25,223 nucleotides of DNA from CAIPBY01 sp041671305 (GCA_041671305.1 JBAZBX010000015.1:1-25223); one strand, 5' to 3'; numbered from the stretch's first letter, positions 1 through 7,864 are shown. The notes: generated by a model not told the origin, from the sequence alone. A program made the numbers and translations.

Positions 1-518
1 TGAAAAAATTTGATTCAAACTTTGAAAGTAAAGAAAAATTAAGAGATTCTACTCTTGTTTTTCTAATAAAAAAATCACAGGAAAAAGTAACTGAGATTTG
101 TTTGGCCATGAAAAAACGCGGATTCGGTATGAATAGGTGGAATGGTGTCGGTGGTAAAGTGGAAAAAGATGAGACCATGGACAGTGCGGCAGAGCGAGAG
201 GCACAAGAAGAGATTGGGGTGGAAATTAAACAAACTAACAAAGTTGCAGAATTATCATTCTACTTTCCACATAATCCAACATGGAATCAGAAAGTCCATG
301 TCTATTTCTCTGAGGTCTGGGGTGGAGAACCAGAAGAAAGTGAGGAAATGAAACCGCAGTGGTTTAAGGCTGAAAATTTACCCTTTGAGCATATGTGGCC
401 AGACGATGAGTTTTGGGTTCCAGAAGTTTTGTCTGGGAAATTAGTGAAAGCCACTTTTGTTTTTGGGGAAGGTGATGTCATACAAAGTAAAAACGTTAAA
501 ATTGTTGATAGTTTGTAA
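1..518 (+). CDS. MTH1-like Nudix hydrolase (8-oxo-dGTP diphosphatase type), 5' end at window edge
   Basis: Predicted to hydrolyse oxidised purine nucleoside triphosphates to monophosphates, cleaning the nucleotide pool. The full Nudix box is present: G-x5-E-x7-RE-x-x-EE-x-G-V, beginning GKVEKDE and ending REAQEEIGV. Beyond the box it resembles mammalian MTH1 (NUDT1): MKKRGFG, then RWNGVGGKV, and MWPDDEFW near residue 133. In MTH1 the Asn of RWNG and the two Asp of WPDD recognise the 8-oxo base. The frame is open to the first base of the window, which begins 'tg' followed by Lys-Lys-Phe codons. If the preceding base is 'a', the start lies one base outside and the protein has about 172 residues. 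The internal TTG at 102 would delete the first beta strand and is not the likely start. Family assignment is strong; substrate is inferred from the motifs. Confidence 0.9.
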   Translation, partial: KKFDSNFESKEKLRDSTLVFLIKKSQEKVTEICLAMKKRGFGMNRWNGVGGKVEKDETMDSAAEREAQEEIGVEIKQTNKVAELSFYFPHNPTWNQKVHVYFSEVWGGEPEESEEMKPQWFKAENLPFEHMWPDDEFWVPEVLSGKLVKATFVFGEGDVIQSKNVKIVDSL

Positions 519-526
519 TTATATAT

Positions 527-706
527 ATGAATATGATCAAAATATTATGCTTCATTATTTTAATAATGTTCGGGGTTTTTATATTCATATATGGTGGGTA
601 TGATGATAGTCCTGGCGCTCAAGGGCTTGGTTTGCTGGTAGTTATTATAGGTATTATTTATTTTATAAAAATAATTAAAAGAAAAAGAACTTTCAAATCG
701 AAATGA
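527..706 (+). CDS. Small two-helix membrane protein, 59 aa, unknown
   Basis: A short ORF starts at ATG 527, eight bases after the Nudix stop, and ends at TGA 704-706. It encodes a hydrophobic helix at about residues 4-22 (rich in Ile, Leu and Phe), a short polar loop with YDDSPGAQ, a second helix at about 33-50, and a basic tail (KRKRTFKSK). This two-helix hairpin with a positive C-terminus is typical of small bacterial membrane proteins and unlikely in random AT-rich sequence. There is no clear SD. The tight spacing suggests co-transcription with the Nudix gene. No family is recognised; it could still be a chance ORF. Confidence 0.5.
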   Translation: MNMIKILCFIILIMFGVFIFIYGGYDDSPGAQGLGLLVVIIGIIYFIKIIKRKRTFKSK

Positions 707-836
707 TTTTTTGTTAATAAGCAAGGTGGTGTGCCAATGAAATCGGCACAGCCTCAAATTTTGTCAAAAAATATGTTAAACTAAAGAAGTAAAATATTTT
801 AACAAGCCCGATAATTATTAACTTAATATAAACCAT

Positions 837-1625
837 ATGAAAAACAAAGTTTTTATGGCCGGTGTATTGGCGATGACATTTGCTTTCGCCGGCAACGTTT
901 ACGCTGTGAGTCAAAACAGCAATAGCGGAGCAGGGACAGAAAATCAGGTTGAACAACAAACGCAAACCGCCAATCAAGGTGAAACAAATCAGATTCAAAC
1001 GCAAAACGGCGAACAGGTTCAAGCGGGAACAAACGCTGGAACTGGTGCGGGAACGCAAATTCAACAACAAACGCAACAAAAGTTGCAAAACGGAACCGGT
1101 GCGGGCGATCAGATTCAAGATCAAAATCAAGTGAGAAATCAGGGCGAAGCTAGTCAGCTTCAAAATAGCCAGCAACAAGGAACGCAGGAAAAAAACGGGA
1201 CAACGACTGCAACACAGAGAAGAAGCCAAGTTGCCAACGCTGTGCAGGAAATATTGCAAGTGGCGGAAAGAAACAGCGGAGTGGGACAACAAATAAGAAC
1301 AATCGCTCAAGATCAGAATCAAAATCAGGAAAAAATTGAAGCTAGCTTGAAAAAAGTCCAAAGCCGAGGTGGTTTTGCCAAATTTTTTATTGGAGCCAAT
1401 TATGGCGAAATTAACAATACGCAAAAATTGCTGGAACAAAACCGAGAACAGATCAAACAGTTAAATCAGATTAAAAATCAACTTACTAATCAAGGCGATG
1501 TGCATATTTTGACCCAACAAATCCAAACATTGGAGCAAGCCGATTTGCAGATTGAAAATTTATTGCAAAACGTGCAGAAAGGATTTAGTTTGCTTGGTTG
1601 GATGTTTAAAATGTTTTCTAACTAA
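837..1625 (+). CDS. Secreted Gln/Asn-rich repeat protein, unknown function
   Basis: 262 residues in three parts. Residues 1-23 are a signal peptide (MKNKV start, hydrophobic core, cleavage expected after VYA). Residues 24-128 are low complexity, dominated by Gln, Asn, Thr and Gly, with three imperfect copies of a G-A-G...Q-(I/V)-x-x-Q-x-Q unit near residues 31, 68 and 85. Residues 129-262 have heptad-like Gln/Leu/Ile patterning that suggests a coiled coil (for example NREQIKQLNQIKNQL), ending in a hydrophobic segment GFSLLGWMFKMF. It would be exported and possibly held at the membrane by its C-terminus, as a surface fibre or spacer. It heads a + strand run of envelope genes. No known family is recognised. 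An antisense frame over the same DNA is open only because of the CAA/CAG bias. Confidence 0.8.
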   Translation: MKNKVFMAGVLAMTFAFAGNVYAVSQNSNSGAGTENQVEQQTQTANQGETNQIQTQNGEQVQAGTNAGTGAGTQIQQQTQQKLQNGTGAGDQIQDQNQVRNQGEASQLQNSQQQGTQEKNGTTTATQRRSQVANAVQEILQVAERNSGVGQQIRTIAQDQNQNQEKIEASLKKVQSRGGFAKFFIGANYGEINNTQKLLEQNREQIKQLNQIKNQLTNQGDVHILTQQIQTLEQADLQIENLLQNVQKGFSLLGWMFKMFSN

Positions 1626-1673
1626 ATCCAAAGATATATTAAGATATTTATTAAATAATTTAACACAACCAAT

Positions 1674-2018
1674 ATGAAAATAATTAAATGGTTTGCTAGA
1701 ATATTGGCTTTGTGTATTTTAATTTTCGCCTTGCCATTTTATTTCGGCTATGGCAATCCGTTGCCGTTCGCTAAGCCTGATTATTCAATATGGGAGAATG
1801 TCGCTTTAGCTATGATGCCGTTAGTTTTTATCGGCTTGGCTCTGGGTTGGAAATATCCAAAAGTTGCAGGTTGGCTTATTGTTATTGCGATTGCCGTCGG
1901 TTTTATTGTCGGACTTTTGACAGATGCAAATCTTAGCATCAATTTAGCCGTACCTATAATTCCAGGAATTTTGTATTTGATAGACGGATATGGAAGACGG
2001 GCAAAGATCAATCCTTAA
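1674..2018 (+). CDS. Four-helix integral membrane protein, unknown
   Basis: 114 residues, almost entirely hydrophobic. Helices are visible at about 4-26, 42-60, 64-85 and 90-108, with short loops (KPDYSIWEN and TDANLS) and a basic C-terminal tail GRRAKINP. It starts at an ATG 48 bases after the Gln-rich secreted protein and ends 10 bases before the preferred start of the next gene, so these three genes are probably co-transcribed. No SD is evident. No catalytic motif or known family is recognised. The positive C-terminus suggests that end is cytoplasmic. Confidence 0.7.
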   Translation: MKIIKWFARILALCILIFALPFYFGYGNPLPFAKPDYSIWENVALAMMPLVFIGLALGWKYPKVAGWLIVIAIAVGFIVGLLTDANLSINLAVPIIPGILYLIDGYGRRAKINP

Positions 2019-2028
2019 ATTTAATTCT

Positions 2029-2838
2029 ATGATTTTTGAACATCAATTAAAAAATAAAAAGATACTGTTGCTTATCTTAGCGGTTATTTTGATCATAGGC
2101 GTTTTTCTATTTTTCTACTCGCCAGTAATTTTTCAAGAAGGCAATCCTTGGCCTCAAATTAAGGGCGTTATTCAACTAAAATTTAGTGGTGCGGATATAG
2201 TCCAATTATCTGGTTCGGATAATAAGTTTATGACTGAAAGCAAGAACGGGATGATGATACATAATTTTATGAAAACTAAAGGGTATGAGTTTACAGAACA
2301 AATGGGATCGGGTTATTTTTTTAAATCACAAACAGGGGCGAGTGCGGTTGCTACTCACAGATATTACAGCCGTTATTATTCGCTTTGGACTATTACTGAA
2401 AACAGCAATGATGCCAACAATAATCTCTGGGCGACAATCACTAACGATGACGGAATAACATATCAGTACCCCAAGGAATTGTTAGCAAAATATATTAGCG
2501 TTGCGCAGTGGCCTCCAGTTGTAAAGATAGAAACAGGAAATTATTCCTGCAAAACCACATCGCAGGAAGTGAGTAGTATGTCAGATATAACCTCACAGAG
2601 ATCAGTTGATGACAGAACCTATTGTATCAATGTTAAAAATGAAGGCGCAGCCGGAAGTGTTTATTCTTCATACATCTATACTACCGTAAAGAATGGTAAA
2701 ATTATTAATGTTAGTTTTACTCTACGTTATCCTAGTTGTGGTAATTATGATGAGGAAGAAAATAAAGCTTGCACCAGCGAGAGAGAAGCTTTTGACATAG
2801 ATTCTACAGTTGATAGAATTATTCAAACAATAAAATAA
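2029..2838 (+). CDS. Membrane-anchored extracytoplasmic protein, unknown
   Basis: 269 residues from the ATG at 2029. An in-frame ATG at 1990 would add 13 polar residues and overlap the previous gene, so 2029 is preferred. Residues 1-9 are polar, followed by a strong hydrophobic anchor at about 10-30 (ILLLILAVILIIGVFLFFY). The rest is a soluble domain rich in Ser, Thr, Tyr and Asn, with four scattered cysteines in the C-terminal half that could form disulfides outside the cell (NYSCKTT, RTYCINV, YPSCGNY, NKACTSE). No family is recognised. Its place between a membrane protein and a cell-wall amidase suggests an envelope role. Confidence 0.75.
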   Translation: MIFEHQLKNKKILLLILAVILIIGVFLFFYSPVIFQEGNPWPQIKGVIQLKFSGADIVQLSGSDNKFMTESKNGMMIHNFMKTKGYEFTEQMGSGYFFKSQTGASAVATHRYYSRYYSLWTITENSNDANNNLWATITNDDGITYQYPKELLAKYISVAQWPPVVKIETGNYSCKTTSQEVSSMSDITSQRSVDDRTYCINVKNEGAAGSVYSSYIYTTVKNGKIINVSFTLRYPSCGNYDEEENKACTSEREAFDIDSTVDRIIQTIK

Positions 2839-2858
2839 TTATGTTTCAATATTAATTT

Positions 2859-3626
2859 ATGCCTTTTTTGAAAAAATATCCTATCGTCGCTGACTATATT
2901 CCTATCAATACCAAACGCAGGAGCGGTTTGGCTGTTTCGCCATCGGTTAAATTTATCGTAGCCCATGACACCGGCAATTCTGGTTCTACAGCGCGGCAGA
3001 ACGTAAATTATTACAAATCCAGCGCCAATGCCACCAACGCCTCAGCGCATATTTTTGTAGATGACAAAGAAATTATTGAGTGCATTCCGGCTTTGACCGC
3101 TTCGCCGGAAAAGGCTTGGCATGTGCGCTATGATGTGACCGGCGATAATCAAATGTATGGTTATGATGCCAATGACGTGGCTATCGGCGTGGAATATTGT
3201 TTTGGAACGAATATCAATGCCACCGAGGCTTACAAACGCTACGTTTGGACGCTCGCCTATATTTGCTATCAATTCAATCTCAATCCGCAGACGGCGATTA
3301 TCGGACATTGTTTTTTGGATCCGAGTCGCAGGACTGATCCGCGTTCCGGCTTGGCCGTTTCCGGGCGCACTTACGAACAATTACTCCTTGATGTTAAAAC
3401 TGAATATAATAATTGTCAAAATAATAATATGAAAATGTCACTTATCCGCATTTCTAATTCGCCCAAAGTCTACGCCATCGGCGGGGACAACAAACGTTAT
3501 TGGATTTTCAATGAAGAAACTTTCAATGTCGGCCGGGTCATGGGGCTGTGGGGAGGTTTGGGCGAAGTGCAAGTCGTCGCCAGCGATAGCCATGTTGACG
3601 GTCACGCCATTATTTTAATCAAGTAA
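2859..3626 (+). CDS. N-acetylmuramoyl-L-alanine amidase (Amidase_2/PGRP fold) with C-terminal extension
   Basis: 255 residues. Residues 30-185 carry the Amidase_2 signatures: FIVAHDTG with His36 as a likely zinc ligand, AIGVEYCF with Glu112, and IIGHCFLDP...RRTDPR with His150 and Asp160, matching the family's GH...DPG-type second metal site. Enzymes of this family cut the amide bond between N-acetylmuramic acid and the stem peptide of peptidoglycan. Residues 190-255 form a second small domain containing PKVYAIGGDNKRYWIF, resembling short repeats seen in surface and wall-binding proteins. No signal peptide is visible, so it would need holin-like release, non-classical export, or act inside. 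Seventeen bases separate it from the next anchored protein. The fold is confident; recycling or phage-type lysis are alternatives to remodelling. Confidence 0.85.
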   Translation: MPFLKKYPIVADYIPINTKRRSGLAVSPSVKFIVAHDTGNSGSTARQNVNYYKSSANATNASAHIFVDDKEIIECIPALTASPEKAWHVRYDVTGDNQMYGYDANDVAIGVEYCFGTNINATEAYKRYVWTLAYICYQFNLNPQTAIIGHCFLDPSRRTDPRSGLAVSGRTYEQLLLDVKTEYNNCQNNNMKMSLIRISNSPKVYAIGGDNKRYWIFNEETFNVGRVMGLWGGLGEVQVVASDSHVDGHAIILIK

Positions 3627-3643
3627 TTTATTCTGACTATACT

Positions 3644-4966
3644 ATGAAAAAAATAATTCTCGCAGTTTTTTTGGTCGTGGTTTTGATTGTTGCCGGTATT
3701 GTGGCAATGTTTACTTTCGGTTTGTGTCCGCCACCTGGACCTTGGCCGATGCCACCATGGTGCGTGGTCGGCAGTGAGTTGGATTTCAAAAATTATCAGC
3801 CTGATTATATCAAATATCCGATCGCCACTTCATTCAAACCTCAAGTTGGTATCGGCACAATGGATATTTGGGGCAATCCGCATCTGTTTTTGAACTTGGG
3901 AGAGGATACAGTCAGAAATTATTCTTCGGCTATCAAACGGATCGGCGAGACCGGCTCTAAGATTTACCTCTTTACTGATTTTATTAATTTAGGAATTGAC
4001 ACAGAAATTAGAACGTTGGATCGCAAGACTTTTCCAGCGACTTATAATATTAGCGAAGCGGAACTCAAATCAGTGGTAGCAACCGCTCGTGCCAACTCGC
4101 AAGAGCGGGTAATAATGCTGACTAATTTGTCTGACACTCGCGACGAAATTGAAGGATTTATCGGCAGTGCCAATGAGGCGGGTGATATTAAGGAACAATT
4201 GGCTGGCGTAGCTTTTAAAGAATTTACGCAAAACCGGACGGCTTTGACCAGTAAAGACGCCTTGAAAACATATGATGATCAGAAATGGCAGGCGTTTTTG
4301 GAGAATTTGAAAATCGCCATTGTCAATCAAGCCAAGAAAGCACAAGTGGCCGGTGTCACTGATTTCATCATTAATCCTGGTGATGTCATTATTGATTATT
4401 ACTACCCCGGCAATCTTTCCAGTTATTGGCAGGATGTCCGCACTGAAGTTAAGCAGGTTTTTGATGGCCGAGTTGGCTTCTTTGGCTATCCAGAAATGAT
4501 CAGTAAGGTAGATGTCGGCGGTTATGATTTTGTGGTGGTTTATTTTGAAGTCAATGGTGACGCGACAGCGCGGACAATCTTCGCTAATACGGAGGTTGAG
4601 CTCAATTCGCTCAAAACTGCTTGGCAGAAATATTTTGCACAGGGTTTTTGGCAGAAAATTAAAGCAGAAAAAGTTTTGCTTGTCGCTGTGCCAAGCTACA
4701 CTGATGTTCGGACTAAGGGTTGGATTGAGCCAGGCAAGATGAATGAGGGACTAAATCCCGATCAAAAAGAGCAGGCGCTGGTTTATGAGGCGATGTTTGA
4801 AACTTTAGCCGCCAATCCGTCGGTTGATGATGTTATTTCTTATGGTTATTGGTGGTCGGCCAACATGTTTCCACGCTCTAAGCCATTCCGTAATGATTTA
4901 AGTCATTCTATTCGCAATAAAGATACTGAAAGTGTTTTCTATCATTGGGCTAACTTAAATAAATAA
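3644..4966 (+). CDS. Membrane-anchored TIM-barrel protein, candidate glycoside hydrolase (GH113-like)
   Basis: 440 residues. An N-terminal hydrophobic anchor at 4-26 is followed by a Pro/Cys-rich neck (LCPPPGPWPMPPWC) and a large soluble domain. The domain alternates predicted strands and helices in the manner of a (beta/alpha)8 barrel: KIYLFTDFI, ERVIMLTNL, TDFIINPGDVII, YDFVVVYFEV and KVLLVAVPSY. It ends with QALVYEAMFETLAANP...YGYWW and a C-terminal FYHWANLNK. This ending resembles GH113-type barrels, where a Trp-rich last strand lines the sugar site. Acidic catalytic residues cannot be assigned by eye. Placement next to a peptidoglycan amidase suggests a wall or surface glycan substrate. 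Anchoring is clear; enzyme class is tentative. Confidence 0.6.
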   Translation: MKKIILAVFLVVVLIVAGIVAMFTFGLCPPPGPWPMPPWCVVGSELDFKNYQPDYIKYPIATSFKPQVGIGTMDIWGNPHLFLNLGEDTVRNYSSAIKRIGETGSKIYLFTDFINLGIDTEIRTLDRKTFPATYNISEAELKSVVATARANSQERVIMLTNLSDTRDEIEGFIGSANEAGDIKEQLAGVAFKEFTQNRTALTSKDALKTYDDQKWQAFLENLKIAIVNQAKKAQVAGVTDFIINPGDVIIDYYYPGNLSSYWQDVRTEVKQVFDGRVGFFGYPEMISKVDVGGYDFVVVYFEVNGDATARTIFANTEVELNSLKTAWQKYFAQGFWQKIKAEKVLLVAVPSYTDVRTKGWIEPGKMNEGLNPDQKEQALVYEAMFETLAANPSVDDVISYGYWWSANMFPRSKPFRNDLSHSIRNKDTESVFYHWANLNK

Positions 4967-5025
4967 TAATATAAAATTAAAATTTATTCGGTCAAAATAA
5001 AAATTAAAATAGAGATGATAAAAAT

Positions 5026-5568
5026 ATGATTAATATTATTTATTTTGTCCATGGTACTACTAAGGACAATGAAGCGGGATTATCCTCTGGCTGGAGCGAC
5101 GCAGAGCTTTCTGATTTGGGACGCAGGCAATCCGTAGAATTAAAAGAATTAGTCAAAGACAAGAAATTTGATGTGATTTTTTGCTCTGATTTGAAAAGGG
5201 CAGTTGATTCAGCTAATTTGACTTTTGAGGGAAGTGTGCCAATAATGATTGATGAAAGATTGAGAGAATGTAATTATGGAGAATATAATGGCAGGTCATC
5301 AGAAATAGTAGAACCGATGCAGGAACAATGCGTCAGTGACAGATTTCCGCAAGGTGAAAGTTATGAGGATGTAAAAAATAGAATCGCTGAATTTTTGGAG
5401 TTTCTCAAAGAGAATTATGACGGTAAAAATGTGGCCATTGTAGCTCACAAAGCTCCACAATTGGCTTTGGACGTGATAATTGCAAATAAAACCTGGGAGC
5501 AGGCTTTCGCTGATGATTGGAGAAAGAAGAAGGCTTGGCAACCTGGTTGGGAATATATTTTAAATTAA
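5026..5568 (+). CDS. Histidine phosphatase superfamily (phosphoglycerate mutase-like) protein with altered RHG motif
   Basis: 180 residues with the order of motifs typical of the superfamily: an N-terminal strand ending FVHGTT, then SDLGRRQ, FCSDLKRAVDSA with Arg58, RECNYGEYNG with the likely general acid, and IVAHKAPQLA with His141. His9, the expected phospho-acceptor, is present, but the Arg that normally precedes it (RHG) is Val8. That Arg binds the phosphate, so activity may be reduced or specificity changed. The stop codon overlaps the next start (TAATG), so the gene is translationally linked to the GrpB-like gene. Substrate unknown. Confidence 0.82.
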   Translation: MINIIYFVHGTTKDNEAGLSSGWSDAELSDLGRRQSVELKELVKDKKFDVIFCSDLKRAVDSANLTFEGSVPIMIDERLRECNYGEYNGRSSEIVEPMQEQCVSDRFPQGESYEDVKNRIAEFLEFLKENYDGKNVAIVAHKAPQLALDVIIANKTWEQAFADDWRKKKAWQPGWEYILN

Positions 5569-6083
5569 TGAAAATTGACAAAGAAAAATATAAATTCCGT
5601 TCGTACGATCCCAAATTCAAAAAATTGTTTGCTGTTGAGAAAAAAAGATTAGAAAAGATTTTGGATTTCCCTGCTTTGATAGAACATTTTGGAAGCACTT
5701 CAGTACCGGGCTTGGGTGGCAAGGGGATTATTGACATTATTATTTCTGTGCCCAAGGGCAAGCTGATCAAGTCAAAAAAGATTTTGGAAAAAAACGATTA
5801 TAAATTCAGTGAAACCGGTGGCGATGAGGAAAGATTTTTTTTCGCGAAAAAATATCAATATGGAGGAAAGACCAGGAGAGTCCACTTGCATCTGACTTTT
5901 CGCAATAGCCGAGGCCATGAGCAGGCTATCATGGTGCGGGATTTATTGATAAATGATTTGCAGGTGAGGAAGGATTATGTTAAATTAAAAAAAGAAGCAT
6001 GTAAGTTATGTCATGGCGACGGCAAGATTTATCGTGATTATAAAAATCCATTTTTGTGGGATTTGGTGAAAGGCAAAAAATAA
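5568..6083 (+). CDS. GrpB/UPF0157 family nucleotidyltransferase-like protein
   Basis: 171 residues from ATG 5568, which overlaps the upstream stop by one base. A longer reading from 5517 adds 17 residues that lie inside the phosphatase gene and is not needed. The family signature IEHFGSTSVPGLGGKGIIDI is present, with GS and the D-x-x motif of the nucleotidyltransferase fold. RVHLHLTFRNSRGHE and a C-terminal KLKKEACKL segment also match the family. Members are small, often stand-alone or fused to kinases, and their substrates are poorly known. A variation is CKLCHGDGKIYRDYK near the C-terminus, which adds a CxxC pair absent from the usual pattern as I know it. Family is confident; function is not. 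Confidence 0.85.
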   Translation: MKIDKEKYKFRSYDPKFKKLFAVEKKRLEKILDFPALIEHFGSTSVPGLGGKGIIDIIISVPKGKLIKSKKILEKNDYKFSETGGDEERFFFAKKYQYGGKTRRVHLHLTFRNSRGHEQAIMVRDLLINDLQVRKDYVKLKKEACKLCHGDGKIYRDYKNPFLWDLVKGKK

Positions 6084-6095
6084 AATAATTAAGTC

Positions 6096-6101
6096 AGGAG
6101 G
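6096..6101 (+). promoter_or_regulatory. Strong Shine-Dalgarno site of the patatin gene
   Basis: AGGAGG lies five bases upstream of ATG 6107. Most + strand genes around it have no recognisable SD, so this gene may be translated more strongly than its operon partners. Confidence 0.75.
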
Positions 6102-6106
6102 AAAAT

Positions 6107-6922
6107 ATGTTCTGGTTCAAAAAAAAGAAAAAAGTGGGATTGGCGTTGGGAAGCGGAGCCATCAGAGGCTTGGCTCATATTGGCGTGTTGAAAGTTTTGG
6201 TGGAAAATGAAATTCCCATTGATTATATTGCCGGTTGCAGTATCGGCGCTTGGGTAGGCGCGCATTATTGCGTTTATAAGGATATTGAAAAATTAGAAAA
6301 GGATGCTACGGGATCAAAAATGTCCAAATTTTTTACTTTTATGGAACCGTCGCTGTCTGGAGGATTTGTCAAAGGCTTGAGGCTTCATGATATGATCAGC
6401 CAGTGGCTGGTAGGCAGATCATTTGCTAATTTATCTATCCCTTTGACGGTTATTGCCACAGACATCAATACGGGCGAGGAAGTGGATATAGGTAGCGGAG
6501 ATTTGACGACTGCGGTGCGGGCTAGCATGGCTATACCCATACTCTATCGTCCCGTGAAAATGGGAAGTAGATATCTGGTTGATGGCGCTCTGAGTAATCC
6601 GGTGCCAGATAATGTGGTCAGACGTATGGGCGCGGATGTGGTGATAGCGGTTAATTTGGATAATTATAAGTTCAGTGATGTGTCGGGAGAGAAGAAGAAC
6701 AGTATTATTGGTGTGGCGAGCCAGGCATTCAATATCATGTGGCGCAATATGTCCATACTTTCTATGCAGTCCTCGGATGTAATTATCAAGCCGGAAACAA
6801 ATTTAATCGGCGTCGCCAGTTTTAAAAAATTTTTTATAAATAAAATTGATCAGCAGGTTATCCAAGGAGGGGAAGATTACGCCAATAAAGTTTTGCCACA
6901 AATTAAAAAATTAATTAGATAA
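6107..6922 (+). CDS. Patatin-like phospholipase (RssA type)
   Basis: 271 residues of a serine acyl hydrolase. The oxyanion region GLALGSGAIRGLAHIG is at residues 11-26, the nucleophile elbow GCSIG at 43-47 (Ser45) and the catalytic Asp in LVDGAL at Asp159. This is the complete Ser-Asp dyad of bacterial patatins, which cleave acyl chains from phospholipids or related lipids. No signal peptide or transmembrane helix is seen, so it probably acts in the cytoplasm or at the inner membrane face, with a basic N-terminus (FKKKKK). A strong AGGAGG site lies five bases before the ATG, which is uncommon among the neighbours. It lies 23 bases after the GrpB-like gene and six before the kinase gene, suggesting one transcript. 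Confidence 0.92.
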   Translation: MFWFKKKKKVGLALGSGAIRGLAHIGVLKVLVENEIPIDYIAGCSIGAWVGAHYCVYKDIEKLEKDATGSKMSKFFTFMEPSLSGGFVKGLRLHDMISQWLVGRSFANLSIPLTVIATDINTGEEVDIGSGDLTTAVRASMAIPILYRPVKMGSRYLVDGALSNPVPDNVVRRMGADVVIAVNLDNYKFSDVSGEKKNSIIGVASQAFNIMWRNMSILSMQSSDVIIKPETNLIGVASFKKFFINKIDQQVIQGGEDYANKVLPQIKKLIR

Positions 6923-6928
6923 ATACTT

Positions 6929-7864
6929 ATGTCAATTCTAGTTTCCGGATCACTCGTCCATGATTACATCATGGATTTTAACGGCAAATTCAAAGACCAC
7001 ATTATGCCGGACAAGATTCATATCCTCAATGTCTGCTTTATGGTGGATCAGCTCAATAGAAGCTGGGGAGGAACGGCAGGAAATATCGCTTACTCTCTGG
7101 CGCTTTTGGGATCAGATCCGATTATTGTATCTGCGGTCGGTAAAGATGGTAATGATTATCTGACACACTTTAGAGAGAATAATATCAAGACTGATCATAT
7201 TAAATTTGATGACAGTCAGATGACAGCTTCAGCTCACATTACCACCGATCAGGATGATAATCAGATCACGGCGTTTTTCGGCGGGCCGCTTAATTTGGCA
7301 GATGATATTACTGGCAGTGGCATTGAGCTGGCACTGATCAGTCCGACGGATAAGAAAATAATGCAAAAGCATTTGAAGCAATGCGCTGATTTGGGAATCA
7401 AGGTTATCTTTGATCCCGGACAGCAGATATTTGGATTCAATGGCGAAGAAATGAAAGAAATGATTAGCGGTTCTTACTTTTTGATTGGCAATGATTATGA
7501 AATGAATTTAATTAGAGAGAGAACTCTTTGGGATAACAGTGAAATTTTGAAGCATGTAGAAATAATGATAACTACCCTCGGTGACAGAGGATCGCTTATT
7601 GAAACTCGCGATGGTCGGAAGATAGAAGTGCCTCCGGCCAAGCCACTTTCCACTATAGATCCGACCGGGGCGGGTGACGCGTATCGGGCTGGATTTTTTC
7701 GCGGTTTTGAGCTAGGATATGAATTAGAGAAATGCGGGAAAATGGGAGCGGTGATGGCCTGCTATGCGATTGAAACCAGAGGCACACAGGATTTCAAATT
7801 CAGTCACGAGGATTTTATCAAAAGATACAGAGAAAATTTTGGTGAAAAGGTAGATTTAAAATAA
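6929..7864 (+). CDS. PfkB-family carbohydrate kinase, probable adenosine kinase
   Basis: 311 residues of the ribokinase/PfkB fold. The N-terminal strand ILVSGSLVHDYIMDF, the substrate-side SWGGTAGNIAYSLALLG, AVGKDGNDY and the C-terminal signature DPTGAGDAYRAGF (catalytic Asp250) are all present. The N-terminal part resembles bacterial PfkB adenosine kinases more than ribokinases or fructokinases. That would mean ATP-dependent phosphorylation of adenosine to AMP. Context supports this: the next gene encodes S-adenosylhomocysteinase, which releases adenosine and is reversible, so removing adenosine pulls the reaction forward. Six bases separate it from the patatin gene. PfkB substrates are hard to assign by sequence alone, so another nucleoside or sugar remains possible. 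Confidence 0.85.
   Translation: MSILVSGSLVHDYIMDFNGKFKDHIMPDKIHILNVCFMVDQLNRSWGGTAGNIAYSLALLGSDPIIVSAVGKDGNDYLTHFRENNIKTDHIKFDDSQMTASAHITTDQDDNQITAFFGGPLNLADDITGSGIELALISPTDKKIMQKHLKQCADLGIKVIFDPGQQIFGFNGEEMKEMISGSYFLIGNDYEMNLIRERTLWDNSEILKHVEIMITTLGDRGSLIETRDGRKIEVPPAKPLSTIDPTGAGDAYRAGFFRGFELGYELEKCGKMGAVMACYAIETRGTQDFKFSHEDFIKRYRENFGEKVDLK

Noticed and set aside
731..749. Small hairpin GTGCC-AATGAAATC-GGCAC
   Set aside because: Only five pairs with a nine-base loop and no T-run; too weak to call a terminator.
761..795. TTGTCA and TAAAAT as a promoter for the Gln-rich protein gene
   Set aside because: The spacer would be 23 bases, too long for a sigma-70 promoter.
714..1439. 241-codon open frame on the minus strand
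   Set aside because: It is antisense to the Gln-rich secreted protein; CAA/CAG bias on the + strand removes stops on the other strand. The + strand frame has a signal peptide and repeats.
1990..2028. Longer start for the anchored protein at 2029-2838
   Set aside because: It overlaps the preceding gene and adds a polar segment before the hydrophobic anchor, with no SD; ATG 2029 is simpler.
5517..5567. Longer start for the GrpB-like protein
   Set aside because: The extra 17 residues fall inside the phosphatase gene, and the family pattern begins after ATG 5568.
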